The position numbers were made by a program, and so were the translations under genes. Below, in pieces: positions 52,075 to 60,917 of a stretch of DNA of 64,000 nt (positions are counted from its first letter, which is position 1; every line of letters starts with the position of its first letter). Source of the stretch: an uncultured Lachnospiraceae bacterium (GTDB lineage Bacteria; Bacillota; Clostridia; Lachnospirales; Lachnospiraceae); the NCBI GenBank assembly GCA_934293575.1, contig CAKQYU010000001.1, forward strand, positions 1-64,000, given 5' to 3'. A model generated the notes under the pieces. The model was given only the letters and a program-made list of their open reading frames with translations. It was not told the DNA's origin and made no database searches.

Positions 52075-52919
52075 GAGAATTGATGAATTTGAATATTGAC
52101 ACAATTATTTTGCAGGCGTTAAGAGAGGATATTACCAGTGAGGATATTACAACTAATTCCGTAATGCCGGAGTATCAGTTAGGAGAGGTTGAATTAATCT
52201 GTAAACAGGATGGTGTACTTGCCGGTCTTGAGGTATTTAAACGGGTTTTTGAATTATTGGATTCTTCAACTACTTTTGATATGCAGGTAAAAGATGGAGA
52301 TATGGTTAAGAAGGGACAATTACTTGGAACGATAAAGGGTGACATCCGCGTGTTGTTAGAGGGTGAGCGTACCGCACTGAATTATCTTCAGAGAATGAGT
52401 GGAATTGCAACTTATACACACTCCATTGCAGTTTTATTTGAGGGTAGTAAAACAAAGTTATTGGATACAAGAAAAACAACACCCAATATGCGTGTATTTG
52501 AAAAATATGCAGTTAAAGTAGGTGGTGGATATAATCATCGTTTTAATTTATCGGATGGTATTTTATTAAAGGATAATCATATAGGTGCTGCAGGCGGCGT
52601 AAAAGAGGCTGTACATATGGCGCAGGAATATGCACCGTTTGTAAGAAAAATTGAAGTTGAATGTGAGAATTTGCAGATGGTTTCGGAGGCGGTTGAGGCC
52701 GGTGCGGATATTATCATGTTAGATAATATGGATAAGGAAACCATGAAAGAAGCAATCCGGATGATTGACGGAAGAGCAAAGACAGAATGTTCCGGTAATG
52801 TTACAAAGGAAAATGTTGCAAATCTCATAGATTTAGGTGTTGATTATGTATCATCGGGTGCATTGACACATTCTGCACCGATTATGGATCTGTCACTGAA
52901 AAATTTGCATAGAATTTAG
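52071..52919 (+). CDS. nadC: Nicotinate-nucleotide diphosphorylase (carboxylating)
   Basis: NadC converts quinolinate and PRPP to nicotinate mononucleotide. The 282-residue protein has LREDITSEDITTNSV, GERTALNYLQRMSGIAT, LLDTRKTTPNMR, KDNHIGAAGGV and EVECENLQMVSEAVEAGADIIMLDN. Its start overlaps the nadB stop, with GAGGAG ahead. The pair forms the core of de novo NAD synthesis; quinolinate synthase must be elsewhere. Confidence 0.96.
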   Translation: MRELMNLNIDTIILQALREDITSEDITTNSVMPEYQLGEVELICKQDGVLAGLEVFKRVFELLDSSTTFDMQVKDGDMVKKGQLLGTIKGDIRVLLEGERTALNYLQRMSGIATYTHSIAVLFEGSKTKLLDTRKTTPNMRVFEKYAVKVGGGYNHRFNLSDGILLKDNHIGAAGGVKEAVHMAQEYAPFVRKIEVECENLQMVSEAVEAGADIIMLDNMDKETMKEAIRMIDGRAKTECSGNVTKENVANLIDLGVDYVSSGALTHSAPIMDLSLKNLHRI

Positions 52920-52931
52920 GTAGAGGTTTTT

Positions 52932-54056
52932 ATGGAGCGATTGAAAGAGACAATTGACAAAATGAGACCATGGATATTAGTGGTTTTGATTGGAATAACC
53001 TTTTATGAAGTATTGGAACATTTGGTGCCGGTATGGAAGGCTGTTTCTACAATTGCATCTGTATTTATGCCATTTGTTGTAGGTGCTGCATTGGCTTGGC
53101 TTTTGGATATCCCCGTGCGGCGTTTGGAATCGACAAAAGTAATGAAAAGAGGATTGGCCATTACGATTGTATTGGTTGGTGTGATTTTGTTTTTTGTGTT
53201 GCTTGTAGAGATGGTTGTGCCACAGCTTACTTTAAGTGCAAAAAGTTTTATGGAAAATGCACCGGATTATATACAGAATGTGGAGGATTTTGTCAAGAAG
53301 ATACCGGTAGTCAATCAGCTTGATGTCAGTCAGTCGGTTTTATTTGACTGGGATATGATAAGTTCTAAGGGAGTGGATCTGCTATCAAATTACGGAGGCA
53401 GCTTATTATCCTATGGAATGGAATTTGGAAGCAGTCTGTTATCGGTTCTTACTTCAATTGTATTTTCTGTCTATGTATTATTGGAAAAAGACAATATGGT
53501 ACGACAGATGAAAATGATTTTTAAAGCATTGTTTTCACCAAAGATATGTGAAGGAATTTTGCATATTTATAATCTGGCAGACAAAATGATGACCGGATTT
53601 TTGGTCGGAAAGATAATTGACAGTCTGATTATCGGAGTTTTGACAGCGGTTCTGATGACGATATTCCATATTCCGTTTGTTCCGTTAATCAGTGTATTGG
53701 TAGGAATTACGAATATTATTCCGATTTTTGGTCCAATCATCGGAGGCGTGATTGGTGCGGTTTTGATATTACTTGCAGAACCGAGTCATTTTATTGTATT
53801 CGTAATTTTGATTATTATTATCCAGCAGACGGATGGTCATTTTATCGGGCCAAAGATTTTGGGTGACACGGTAGGTCTGTCAACTGCATGGACATTATTT
53901 GCAATTTTGATTGGCGGAGAATTGTTTGGATTTGCAGGAATGGTATTGGGTGTTCCGGTATTTGCGATGATGTATTCGCTGATAAGGGAATTTATCTATA
54001 AACGTTTGGAGCGGGCAGATTGCAAATCCGATGTTGCCAATCAGAATGAAACTTAA
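52932..54056 (+). CDS. AI-2E family permease, second copy
   Basis: The 374-residue protein is of the same family as the one at 4829 but shorter, without the long charged tail. Motifs are GFLVGKIIDSLIIGVLTA, ITNIIPIFGPIIGGVIGAVL and QQTDGHFIGPKILGDTVGLS. About eight membrane helices are expected. The substrate is unknown. It starts 12 bases after nadC and ends at a terminator, so it may be in the argH-nadBC transcript. Confidence 0.88.
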   Translation: MERLKETIDKMRPWILVVLIGITFYEVLEHLVPVWKAVSTIASVFMPFVVGAALAWLLDIPVRRLESTKVMKRGLAITIVLVGVILFFVLLVEMVVPQLTLSAKSFMENAPDYIQNVEDFVKKIPVVNQLDVSQSVLFDWDMISSKGVDLLSNYGGSLLSYGMEFGSSLLSVLTSIVFSVYVLLEKDNMVRQMKMIFKALFSPKICEGILHIYNLADKMMTGFLVGKIIDSLIIGVLTAVLMTIFHIPFVPLISVLVGITNIIPIFGPIIGGVIGAVLILLAEPSHFIVFVILIIIIQQTDGHFIGPKILGDTVGLSTAWTLFAILIGGELFGFAGMVLGVPVFAMMYSLIREFIYKRLERADCKSDVANQNET

Positions 54057-54075
54057 TTAGAATGAAACACGATGA

Positions 54076-54101
54076 AAAGGTGTCTTTGACATCTTTTTTT
54101 T
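54076..54101 (+). terminator. Terminator after the second AI-2E permease
   Basis: AAAGGTGTC pairs with GACATCTTT around TTT, followed by a T-run. Confidence 0.8.
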
Positions 54102-54125
54102 ATGCAGAAAATACAATGAAATGCT

Positions 54126-54159
54126 TGAATAATATACATAAAATATGTATAATTATAAA
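54126..54159 (+). promoter_or_regulatory. Paired ArgR-type boxes of argC
   Basis: TGAATAATATACA (54126-54138) and TGTATAATTATAAA (54146-54159) start 20 bp apart. The first is identical to the argD box. They lie 33 bases upstream of the extended -10. Confidence 0.6.
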
Positions 54160-54191
54160 TCATTGTTTGCATATACAGAATATGGAAATGG

Positions 54192-54200
54192 TGCTATAAT
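54192..54200 (+). promoter_or_regulatory. Extended -10 promoter of argC
   Basis: TGCTATAAT is a perfect extended -10; no -35 consensus is present at the right distance. It lies 60 bases ahead of argC. Confidence 0.6.
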
Positions 54201-54259
54201 CTTTTGGGTGCTTGAAGAATGAAAAATGCACCGATGGAAAGAGGAAAGAAGGGAATAAA

Positions 54260-55300
54260 ATGATTAAGGTTGGAATTATTGGTTCTACCGGATATGCGGG
54301 TCAGGAATTGGTAAGATTATTATTAGGACACAAAGAGGCAGAAATTGTATGGTATGGTTCAAGAAGCTATATTGACAAAAAATATTATGAAGTCTTTGGT
54401 AATATGTTTGAAATTGTAGATAATAAATGCTTGGATGATAATATGGATGAATTAGCGGATAAGGCAGATGTGATTTTTACGGCTACCCCTCAGGGACTTT
54501 GTGCATCTTTAGTGAATGAGGATATTTTATCTAAGGTTAAAATTATTGATTTAAGTGCGGATTTCCGAATTAAGGATGTTACCACATATGAAAAATGGTA
54601 TGGAATTGAACATAAATCACCGGAATATATTGAGGAAGCAGTTTACGGATTGTGTGAAATCAACAGAGAGCAGATTAAGGGAAAACGGTTAATTGCAAAC
54701 CCGGGTTGTTACACAACCTGTTCGATTCTTTCACTGTACCCACTTGTAAAAGAAGGAATTATTGATCCGGACACAATTATTATCGATGCAAAATCCGGTA
54801 CATCGGGAGCCGGACGAGGTGCAAAGATTAATAATCTGTATTGTGAAGTGAATGAAAACATTAAGGCGTATGGTGTAACAACACATCGTCATACACCGGA
54901 GATTGAGGAACAGTTGGGATATGCATGTAATAAGAAGATTGTACTGAACTTTACACCACATCTGGTACCGATGAACAGAGGAATTTTGGTTACTGCATAT
55001 GCAAATCTGAAGAAAGAATATACGTATGAAGAATTAAAGGCAGTTTATGATAAATATTATGCCAAGGAACATTTTGTAAGAGTATTGGAAAAAGATGTTC
55101 CGCCGGAAACCAGATGGGTGGAAGGAAGTAACTATGTGGATGTTAATTTTAAGATTGATAAAAGAACCGGAAGAGTTGTTGTGATGGGGGCGTTAGATAA
55201 TCTGGTAAAGGGTGCTGCCGGACAGGCGATTCAAAATATGAATCTGATATTTGGATTGCCGGAAACCATGGGATTGGAACAGGCACCGATGTTCCCGTAA
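54260..55300 (+). CDS. argC: N-acetyl-gamma-glutamyl-phosphate reductase
   Basis: ArgC reduces acetylglutamyl phosphate with NADPH. The 346-residue protein has VGIIGSTGYAGQELVRLL (NADP site), the active-site Cys in IANPGCYTTCSILSLYPL, KSGTSGAGRGAK and FTPHLVPMNRGI. ATG 54260 follows AGAAGGGA; upstream in-frame ATG 54212 has no site. argB follows after 34 bases. ARG-type boxes upstream suggest repression by arginine. Confidence 0.96.
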   Translation: MIKVGIIGSTGYAGQELVRLLLGHKEAEIVWYGSRSYIDKKYYEVFGNMFEIVDNKCLDDNMDELADKADVIFTATPQGLCASLVNEDILSKVKIIDLSADFRIKDVTTYEKWYGIEHKSPEYIEEAVYGLCEINREQIKGKRLIANPGCYTTCSILSLYPLVKEGIIDPDTIIIDAKSGTSGAGRGAKINNLYCEVNENIKAYGVTTHRHTPEIEEQLGYACNKKIVLNFTPHLVPMNRGILVTAYANLKKEYTYEELKAVYDKYYAKEHFVRVLEKDVPPETRWVEGSNYVDVNFKIDKRTGRVVVMGALDNLVKGAAGQAIQNMNLIFGLPETMGLEQAPMFP

Positions 55301-55334
55301 ATTGATACCGTCAGGATAGAAAAGGAGAAAGAAC

Positions 55335-56225
55335 ATGATTAACAAGCAGACAGATATGGAACAGGTAATTGCAAAGGCTTATACATTAAGTGAGGCGCTT
55401 CCGTATATTCAAAAATTTAACGGAACCAAAATTGTTGTAAAATACGGTGGCAGTGCCATGTTGGATGAAAACTTAAAATACAATGTAATCCGTGATATTG
55501 CTATGCTGAAATTAATTGGATTGAAACCGATTATTGTACATGGTGGCGGAAAAGAAATCAGTAAATGGGTAAGTATGATCGGTAAGGAACCGGAATTTAT
55601 CAATGGTTTACGTGTTACAGATGCCCAGACAATGGAAATTGCGGAAATGGTATTATCGAAGGTGAATAAAGGACTGGTACAGATGATGCAGAAGCTTGGA
55701 ATCAATGCTGTTGGTATCAGTGGTAAAGATGCCGGTCTGATGACCGTTACCAAGAAGTTTCCGGGAGGAAAAGATATTGGTTATGTAGGAGAGGTTACGG
55801 ATGTCAACAGTAAGATTTTAGATACGCTGATTGACAATGATTTTATACCGGTTATCGCACCGATTGGTTCTTCAAAGGATTTTGAAAGCTATAATATCAA
55901 TGCGGATGATGCAGCATGTGCGGTGGCAAAAGCAATTAATGCGGAAAAATTAGTCTTTTTAACGGATATTGAAGGTATCTATATGGATCCGAATGATAAA
56001 GAGTCTTTGATTTCAGAGATGAATGTTGCGGAGGCGAAAGAATTTATTGAAAAGGGTATTGTAGGTGGAGGAATGTTACCAAAGCTTACAAACTGTATTG
56101 ATGCAATCGAAAACGGTGTTTCAAGAGTCCATGTATTAGACGGTCGTGTGGAACATTGTCTGTTATTGGAGTTCTTTACCGAAAAGGGTATTGGTACGGC
56201 TATTTTGAAAGAGCCATTATTTTAG
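55335..56225 (+). CDS. argB: Acetylglutamate kinase
   Basis: ArgB phosphorylates N-acetylglutamate and is usually the arginine-inhibited step where argJ is present. The 296-residue protein has VVKYGGSAM, PIIVHGGGKEISKW, GKDAGLMTV, NINADDAACAVA and VGGGMLPKL. The N-terminal extension of about 20 residues before the kinase core is typical of arginine-sensitive forms. AAAGGAG precedes the ATG. A lipoprotein gene follows after eight bases. Confidence 0.96.
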   Translation: MINKQTDMEQVIAKAYTLSEALPYIQKFNGTKIVVKYGGSAMLDENLKYNVIRDIAMLKLIGLKPIIVHGGGKEISKWVSMIGKEPEFINGLRVTDAQTMEIAEMVLSKVNKGLVQMMQKLGINAVGISGKDAGLMTVTKKFPGGKDIGYVGEVTDVNSKILDTLIDNDFIPVIAPIGSSKDFESYNINADDAACAVAKAINAEKLVFLTDIEGIYMDPNDKESLISEMNVAEAKEFIEKGIVGGGMLPKLTNCIDAIENGVSRVHVLDGRVEHCLLLEFFTEKGIGTAILKEPLF

Positions 56226-56233
56226 AGGAAAGT

Positions 56234-57481
56234 ATGAAGAAAAAAATATTAATGGGATTGATTTTAGTCAGTGTCGGTTTATTGACCGGTTGCTTTAACC
56301 AAAAAACACCGGAAATAAAAAAGTATAGCGATTATGATGATTTGATGGATAATCTGAAAAAGGATACAGAAGATGAAAAACTGACTTGCTGGTATGCCGA
56401 ACAATCCGATAAAGATTGGCTTTCCGATTTGGCAAAAAAATTTCAAAAGGAATACGGAATAGAAGTGGAACTGGTACACTATGACGGAGTGTCTCTGTTT
56501 GAAGATATGAATCGGGCGAATTTAGACGGCAGCGGACCGGATGTATATTTTTGTGAAAACGATCAGTTGGAACTTGCAAGAAATAGCGGAATGGCTGTTG
56601 CAAATGAAAATCTGGATGCTGATTTTTTGAAAAAATATTATCCCGATACAGCAATTAATGCAATTTCTTTTCAGGGAAAAACATACGGATATCCGGTATA
56701 TTTTGATACGTATTGTTTTGTATATGACAAAGAATTGCTGCAATCTGCTCCCGCATCCATGGAGGATATTTTAGCATTTTCGGACGATTATTCCGATACG
56801 GGACTTACAAAAGCAATTTTACGGTGGGATGTTTCGGATCCATATATTAATACGATGTTTTTGGCTGCCAATGCGAATATCTTTGGGGAAAACGGAGATG
56901 ATGCATCGCAGTTTGAGATTGTAAACGATCAAACCGTTGCTGCCATGAAATATTTTAATTCCATCAGTGAATATATGTGGATGGATAAGAGCAATATATC
57001 ACATGATATTGTAAAACAGAGAATTGAGGATAATACGCTGATTATGGGACTTTGCAAATCCGATATTTTATCTGTGGTTAATAATGAGGATTCAACTTAT
57101 CAGATTACTTATGTTCCAAGTCTTACAAAGGATATGGCTTCCAAGCCGTATTCAACTACTTATATAGCAATGGTCAATCCATATGGGAAAGAAAATATCG
57201 GAAACATGTTTGCTGCATATGTGAGTATCAAACATCCGGAGTTGCGGTATGAAGGAAACGGGAAATTGCCGGTTATTAATCAAAAGGATGGGTTTGATGA
57301 AAAGCAGTCAATCATTTATGCACAATACCTGAATTCAACACCGGTTCCAAAGGTAATGATATTGGGTGATTACATGAATGAAAGTGCAATTGCATTTGAT
57401 GCAATATGGGAAGGAAAAGATGTTGAAACACAGTTATCTTCGCTACAGGAAAGAATGGATGCAATTATAAAAGAAAATTAA
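56234..57481 (+). CDS. Extracellular solute-binding lipoprotein (family 1-like)
   Basis: The 415-residue protein has a lipoprotein signal peptide with lipobox LLTGC (Cys20), then a type I substrate-binding fold (LTCWYAEQSDKDWLSDLAKK, GPDVYFCEND, YGYPVYFDTYCFVYDKELL). It resembles sugar-binding ABC proteins (MalE/UgpB class). No permease or ATPase genes adjoin, so it either uses a distant transporter or has a sensory role. ATG 56234 follows AGAGGAA; the frame opens earlier within argB. It starts eight bases after argB. Confidence 0.85.
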   Translation: MKKKILMGLILVSVGLLTGCFNQKTPEIKKYSDYDDLMDNLKKDTEDEKLTCWYAEQSDKDWLSDLAKKFQKEYGIEVELVHYDGVSLFEDMNRANLDGSGPDVYFCENDQLELARNSGMAVANENLDADFLKKYYPDTAINAISFQGKTYGYPVYFDTYCFVYDKELLQSAPASMEDILAFSDDYSDTGLTKAILRWDVSDPYINTMFLAANANIFGENGDDASQFEIVNDQTVAAMKYFNSISEYMWMDKSNISHDIVKQRIEDNTLIMGLCKSDILSVVNNEDSTYQITYVPSLTKDMASKPYSTTYIAMVNPYGKENIGNMFAAYVSIKHPELRYEGNGKLPVINQKDGFDEKQSIIYAQYLNSTPVPKVMILGDYMNESAIAFDAIWEGKDVETQLSSLQERMDAIIKEN

Positions 57482-57530
57482 CTACGATTAATATTACATG
57501 TAATAAAAAAACAGAAAATGAATATAATAA

Positions 57531-57569
57531 ATGAAAAGCAGTGTAACGGCATACACTGCTTTTCATTTT
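57531..57569 (+). terminator. Terminator after the lipoprotein gene
   Basis: ATGAAAAGCAGTGT pairs perfectly with ACACTGCTTTTCAT (14 bp) and is followed by TTTT. A 12-bp palindrome ATTACATGTAAT (57493-57504) lies just upstream. Confidence 0.75.
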
Positions 57570-57590
57570 GTAAAAATGGAGGATTGTGTG

Positions 57591-58031
57591 ATGTGGGGAT
57601 TTATTATTGCATGTATTTCGGGGGCATTGATGAGTATTCAGGGTGTATTTAATACAGGTGTTACAAAACAGTCGGGACCATGGATAACAAACAGTTTTGT
57701 ACAACTTACCGCTCTTTTAGTCTGCCTTGGTTTTTATTTTTTTTCGGAGATGGGGAAGGTAACGGTAGGACAATTATTAAAGGTAAATCCCAAATACATG
57801 TTATTAGGTGGTGTGATAGGAGCTTTTATTACATTAACGGTTATTAAAAGTATGGAAATGTTAGGTCCTGCACAGGCGATACTGGCAATTGTCATAACAC
57901 AGGTTTTAGTAGGATATCTGATTGAATTGTTTGGTCTGTTTGGTGTGGAGAAGGTACCGTTTTCATGGACAAAATGTATGGGTATGTTGTTGTCAATTAT
58001 CGGAGTGGTTATCTTTGAATTAAAAAAATAA
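57591..58031 (+). CDS. DMT-superfamily transporter, YdcZ/DUF606 type
   Basis: The 146-residue protein has five hydrophobic helices and the family look MWGFIIACISGALMSIQGVF, SMEMLGPAQAILAIVITQVL and SIIGVVIFELKK. Such half-size DMT proteins probably dimerise; the substrate is unknown. ATG 57591 has GGAGG eight bases before it; an in-frame ATG at 57531 lies in the terminator stem. It appears monocistronic. Confidence 0.88.
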   Translation: MWGFIIACISGALMSIQGVFNTGVTKQSGPWITNSFVQLTALLVCLGFYFFSEMGKVTVGQLLKVNPKYMLLGGVIGAFITLTVIKSMEMLGPAQAILAIVITQVLVGYLIELFGLFGVEKVPFSWTKCMGMLLSIIGVVIFELKK

Positions 58032-58153
58032 AATACAAGAAAACCGAAAAAAGAGGTTGTAAAATGTAAGGATTTTCGGTATTATGGTTCTGTATCGAAT
58101 TATATCTAATTGTCGGCACTCCTGTTTATATGAAATCAAAAGGAGTGTTACAT

Positions 58154-58735
58154 ATGAATAGAATGAAATATATTATAATCGTGCTTGCATTTATTGGTAT
58201 GACAGGATGCGGGCAGGAGAAAAACATTGTATTGTCAGATGATATGACGGATTATGAAGAACAGACCGATGTTCCCAAAGAGGATGCGGGTGAGGATAAG
58301 TCAGAGGATACTCTGATTTATGTGTATGTCTGTGGTCATGTGAATAATCCGGGCGTATATGCGTTAGAAGCCACTGCCAGAATCTGTGATGCCTTAAAAC
58401 AGGCAGGCGGAGTGACAGAGGATGCAAATCCTATAGCCTTAAAACAGGCAGAGCATATGACGGACGGAATGACAATCTATGTGCCGGGTATGGATGAAGA
58501 ATTAGAGATGACGCAATCGGAATACACGGCAGAGGATGGTCTTGTTAATATTAATTGTGCGGATCGGGATGCCTTGATGACAGTACCGGGAATTGGCGAA
58601 AGCAAAGCAGATGCCATCATTTCTTATCGCGAGCAAAACGGTAATTTTGCAGCAATTGAGGATTTGATGAAAATTCCGGGAATCAAAGAAGGTGTTTTTA
58701 ACAAGATGAAGGATTATATTAAAGTATCCAATTAA
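58154..58735 (+). CDS. comEA: ComEA-like DNA-binding lipoprotein
   Basis: ComEA binds incoming DNA at the membrane during transformation. The 193-residue protein has a signal peptide with lipobox GMTGC (Cys19), an SLBB domain (about 55-112: IYVYVCGHVNNPGVYALEA) and a C-terminal helix-hairpin-helix pair (VNINCADRDALMTVPGIGES, about 133 onward). Here the anchor is a lipid rather than a membrane helix as in Bacillus. ATG 58154 follows AAAGGAG. comEC lies 3 kb downstream, separated by a two-component system. Confidence 0.88.
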   Translation: MNRMKYIIIVLAFIGMTGCGQEKNIVLSDDMTDYEEQTDVPKEDAGEDKSEDTLIYVYVCGHVNNPGVYALEATARICDALKQAGGVTEDANPIALKQAEHMTDGMTIYVPGMDEELEMTQSEYTAEDGLVNINCADRDALMTVPGIGESKADAIISYREQNGNFAAIEDLMKIPGIKEGVFNKMKDYIKVSN

Positions 58736-58799
58736 ATTTGTTATTAAGTTGATTCATATTATGGTTGATATGGATTTGTATATATAGAGGAGAATTGTA

Positions 58800-59486
58800 A
58801 TGAAAAAAGTTTTGGTTGTTGATGATGAAAAATTAATTGTAAAAGGAATTAAATTTTCATTGGAACAGGATGATATGGTTGTAACGCCTGCTTATGACGG
58901 AACAGAAGCTGTTGAGCTGGCAAAAAATAATGATTTTGATATGATTTTATTAGATATTATGTTGCCGGGGTTGTCGGGATTTGAAGTATGTCAGGCAATT
59001 CGTGATTTTTCGGATGTACCTATAATTATGCTGACTGCCAAGGGCGATGATATGGATAAGATTTTGGGCCTTGAATATGGTGCGGACGATTATATTACAA
59101 AACCATTTAATATTTTAGAGGTGAAGGCAAGAATTAAGGCTATTATGCGCCGAAATCAGAAGAAAAATCCTGCAATGGAACAACCGAAGAAAATTGTGGA
59201 AGGGGATTTGTCAATCGAATTGGACAGCCGTGTTGTTACAATCGCAGGAGATGAAATTAACCTGACTGCAAAGGAATTTAATATACTGACTCTTTTGTTA
59301 TTGCATCCGAATAAAGTTTATTCCAGAGATGACCTCTTGAAGGCTGTCTGGGGAAGTGATTCTTTAGGGGATGGACGAACCGTAGATGTTCATGTCAGAA
59401 GACTTCGTGAAAAAGTAGAAGAAAATCCTGGTGAGCCAAAGTACATTCAGACAAAGTGGGGAGTTGGTTACTATTTTAAAAAATAA
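58800..59486 (+). CDS. OmpR/PhoB family response regulator
   Basis: The 228-residue protein has a complete receiver (Asp pair in VDDEK; phospho-acceptor in LLDIMLPGLSG; ITKPFN Lys) and a winged-helix output (about 130-226: LTAKEFNILTLLLLHPNKVY, DGRTVDVHVRRLREK). It resembles WalR/VicR and MtrA. Its gene overlaps the kinase gene and has GAGGAG ahead. The likely regulon is cell envelope or division, by family analogy only. Confidence 0.92.
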   Translation: MKKVLVVDDEKLIVKGIKFSLEQDDMVVTPAYDGTEAVELAKNNDFDMILLDIMLPGLSGFEVCQAIRDFSDVPIIMLTAKGDDMDKILGLEYGADDYITKPFNILEVKARIKAIMRRNQKKNPAMEQPKKIVEGDLSIELDSRVVTIAGDEINLTAKEFNILTLLLLHPNKVYSRDDLLKAVWGSDSLGDGRTVDVHVRRLREKVEENPGEPKYIQTKWGVGYYFKK

Positions 59487-60897
59487 AAAAACGAATCCAT
59501 TCCGTAGTCTGAGAGTAATTATATTTTTATCTTTTTTGGGGTTGTCTGTCATTGTCATGTTGTCATTTAGCTTTATGATTCAGCATGCATACAATCAGAA
59601 AACCTTAGATGAAAAATTATCATCCGTACAGAATGAATGCAGTATTATGGGTAACCAGATTCTTGTGAATCAGTTTATTATCGATTCTCTTCAAGACAAT
59701 CTTAATATGGAAATTGATCAGTTAGCAAATGTATGGGAAGGCAGAATTTTAGTTGTGGATTCCAACTACAAAATCATAAAAGATACCTATACGATTGATC
59801 AGGGAAATTATATTATTTATGATAATGTATTTGCCGTGATGCATGGAGACAAAGAGCGTAATGTCCGGATGCTGGATGATTATGCGGAAATCATGATTCC
59901 GATTACAGGTTCGGATAAGGTGATTAACGGTGTTATGATTGCAACGGTATCTCTTTCTGATATCAAAGAAACGAATTCCTATATCAAATTACAGATGAAT
60001 ATTATGATTGTTTTATTTGTTCTTTTAAGTATTGTGATTGCATACTGTATTTCCAAATACGGATTAAAGGATATTGCGAGATTAAATACGCAGATCATAA
60101 AGATGAGTGAAGGTCATTTGGAACAGATTGATATCGGAAAATCCGTAAAAGAAGTAGAAGATTTGACAGAGTCCTTTAATGTATTGATTGATAAAATGCA
60201 GGTACTTGAAACATCCCGTCAGGAATTTGTATCGAATGTCTCACATGAACTAAAAACACCGATTACATCCATGAAAGTGTTAGCGGATTCGTTGTTGTTA
60301 CAGGAGGATATACCGGCAGAACTGTATCGGGAATTTATGACGGATATGGTGGATGAAATTGATCGTGAGACGAAGATAATTAATGACTTATTGACTCTGG
60401 TCAAAATGGATAAAAAGGCAGCGGCATTAAATGTTGAACCGGTTAATATTAATGGGCTTTTGGAATTACTGTTAAAGAGAATTAAACCGATTGCGGCAAA
60501 ACGTAATATTGAAGTTATATTTGAAAGCTTTCGTGATGTCGTAGGAGAAGTGGATGAAGTAAAACTTTCTTTGGCATTTTCCAATTTAATTGAGAACGCG
60601 ATTAAGTATAATAATGATGGAGGAACGGTACACGTATCGTTAAATGCTGACCACAAATTCTTTTATGTTAAGGTACAGGATAATGGTGTGGGTATTCCGG
60701 AGGATTGTCAGTCACAGGTGTTTGAACGGTTTTATCGTGTTGACAAGGCAAGGAGCAGAGAAACCGGTGGAACGGGACTTGGTCTGGCAATTACAAGAAA
60801 TGCTATTTTGATGCATAAGGGCGCAATTAAACTGTATTCAAAACCGATGGAAGGAACAACATTTACCGTTCGCATTCCGTTAAAATATGTTAGTTGA
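59431..60897 (+). CDS. Sensor histidine kinase
   Basis: The 488-residue protein has membrane helices near residues 29-50 and 187-207 with an extracytoplasmic sensor between, HAMP-like linker (about 208-260), HisKA with SNVSHELKTPITSMK, and HATPase_c with NLIENAIKYNND, DNGVGIPED and GGTGLGLAI. GTG 59431 overlaps the regulator gene by 56 bases; TTG 59464 is another possible start. It forms an operon with the regulator and with the GerMN lipoprotein gene, whose chosen ATG is 20 bases downstream. Confidence 0.92.
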   Translation: MSQSTFRQSGELVTILKNKKTNPFRSLRVIIFLSFLGLSVIVMLSFSFMIQHAYNQKTLDEKLSSVQNECSIMGNQILVNQFIIDSLQDNLNMEIDQLANVWEGRILVVDSNYKIIKDTYTIDQGNYIIYDNVFAVMHGDKERNVRMLDDYAEIMIPITGSDKVINGVMIATVSLSDIKETNSYIKLQMNIMIVLFVLLSIVIAYCISKYGLKDIARLNTQIIKMSEGHLEQIDIGKSVKEVEDLTESFNVLIDKMQVLETSRQEFVSNVSHELKTPITSMKVLADSLLLQEDIPAELYREFMTDMVDEIDRETKIINDLLTLVKMDKKAAALNVEPVNINGLLELLLKRIKPIAAKRNIEVIFESFRDVVGEVDEVKLSLAFSNLIENAIKYNNDGGTVHVSLNADHKFFYVKVQDNGVGIPEDCQSQVFERFYRVDKARSRETGGTGLGLAITRNAILMHKGAIKLYSKPMEGTTFTVRIPLKYVS

Positions 60898-60917
60898 TAC
60901 AAATAGGAGACAGGATG

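Noticed and set aside
60219..60656. 145-residue minus-strand frame opposite the histidine kinase
   Set aside because: Antisense shadow of the kinase catalytic region; no start context or family resemblance.
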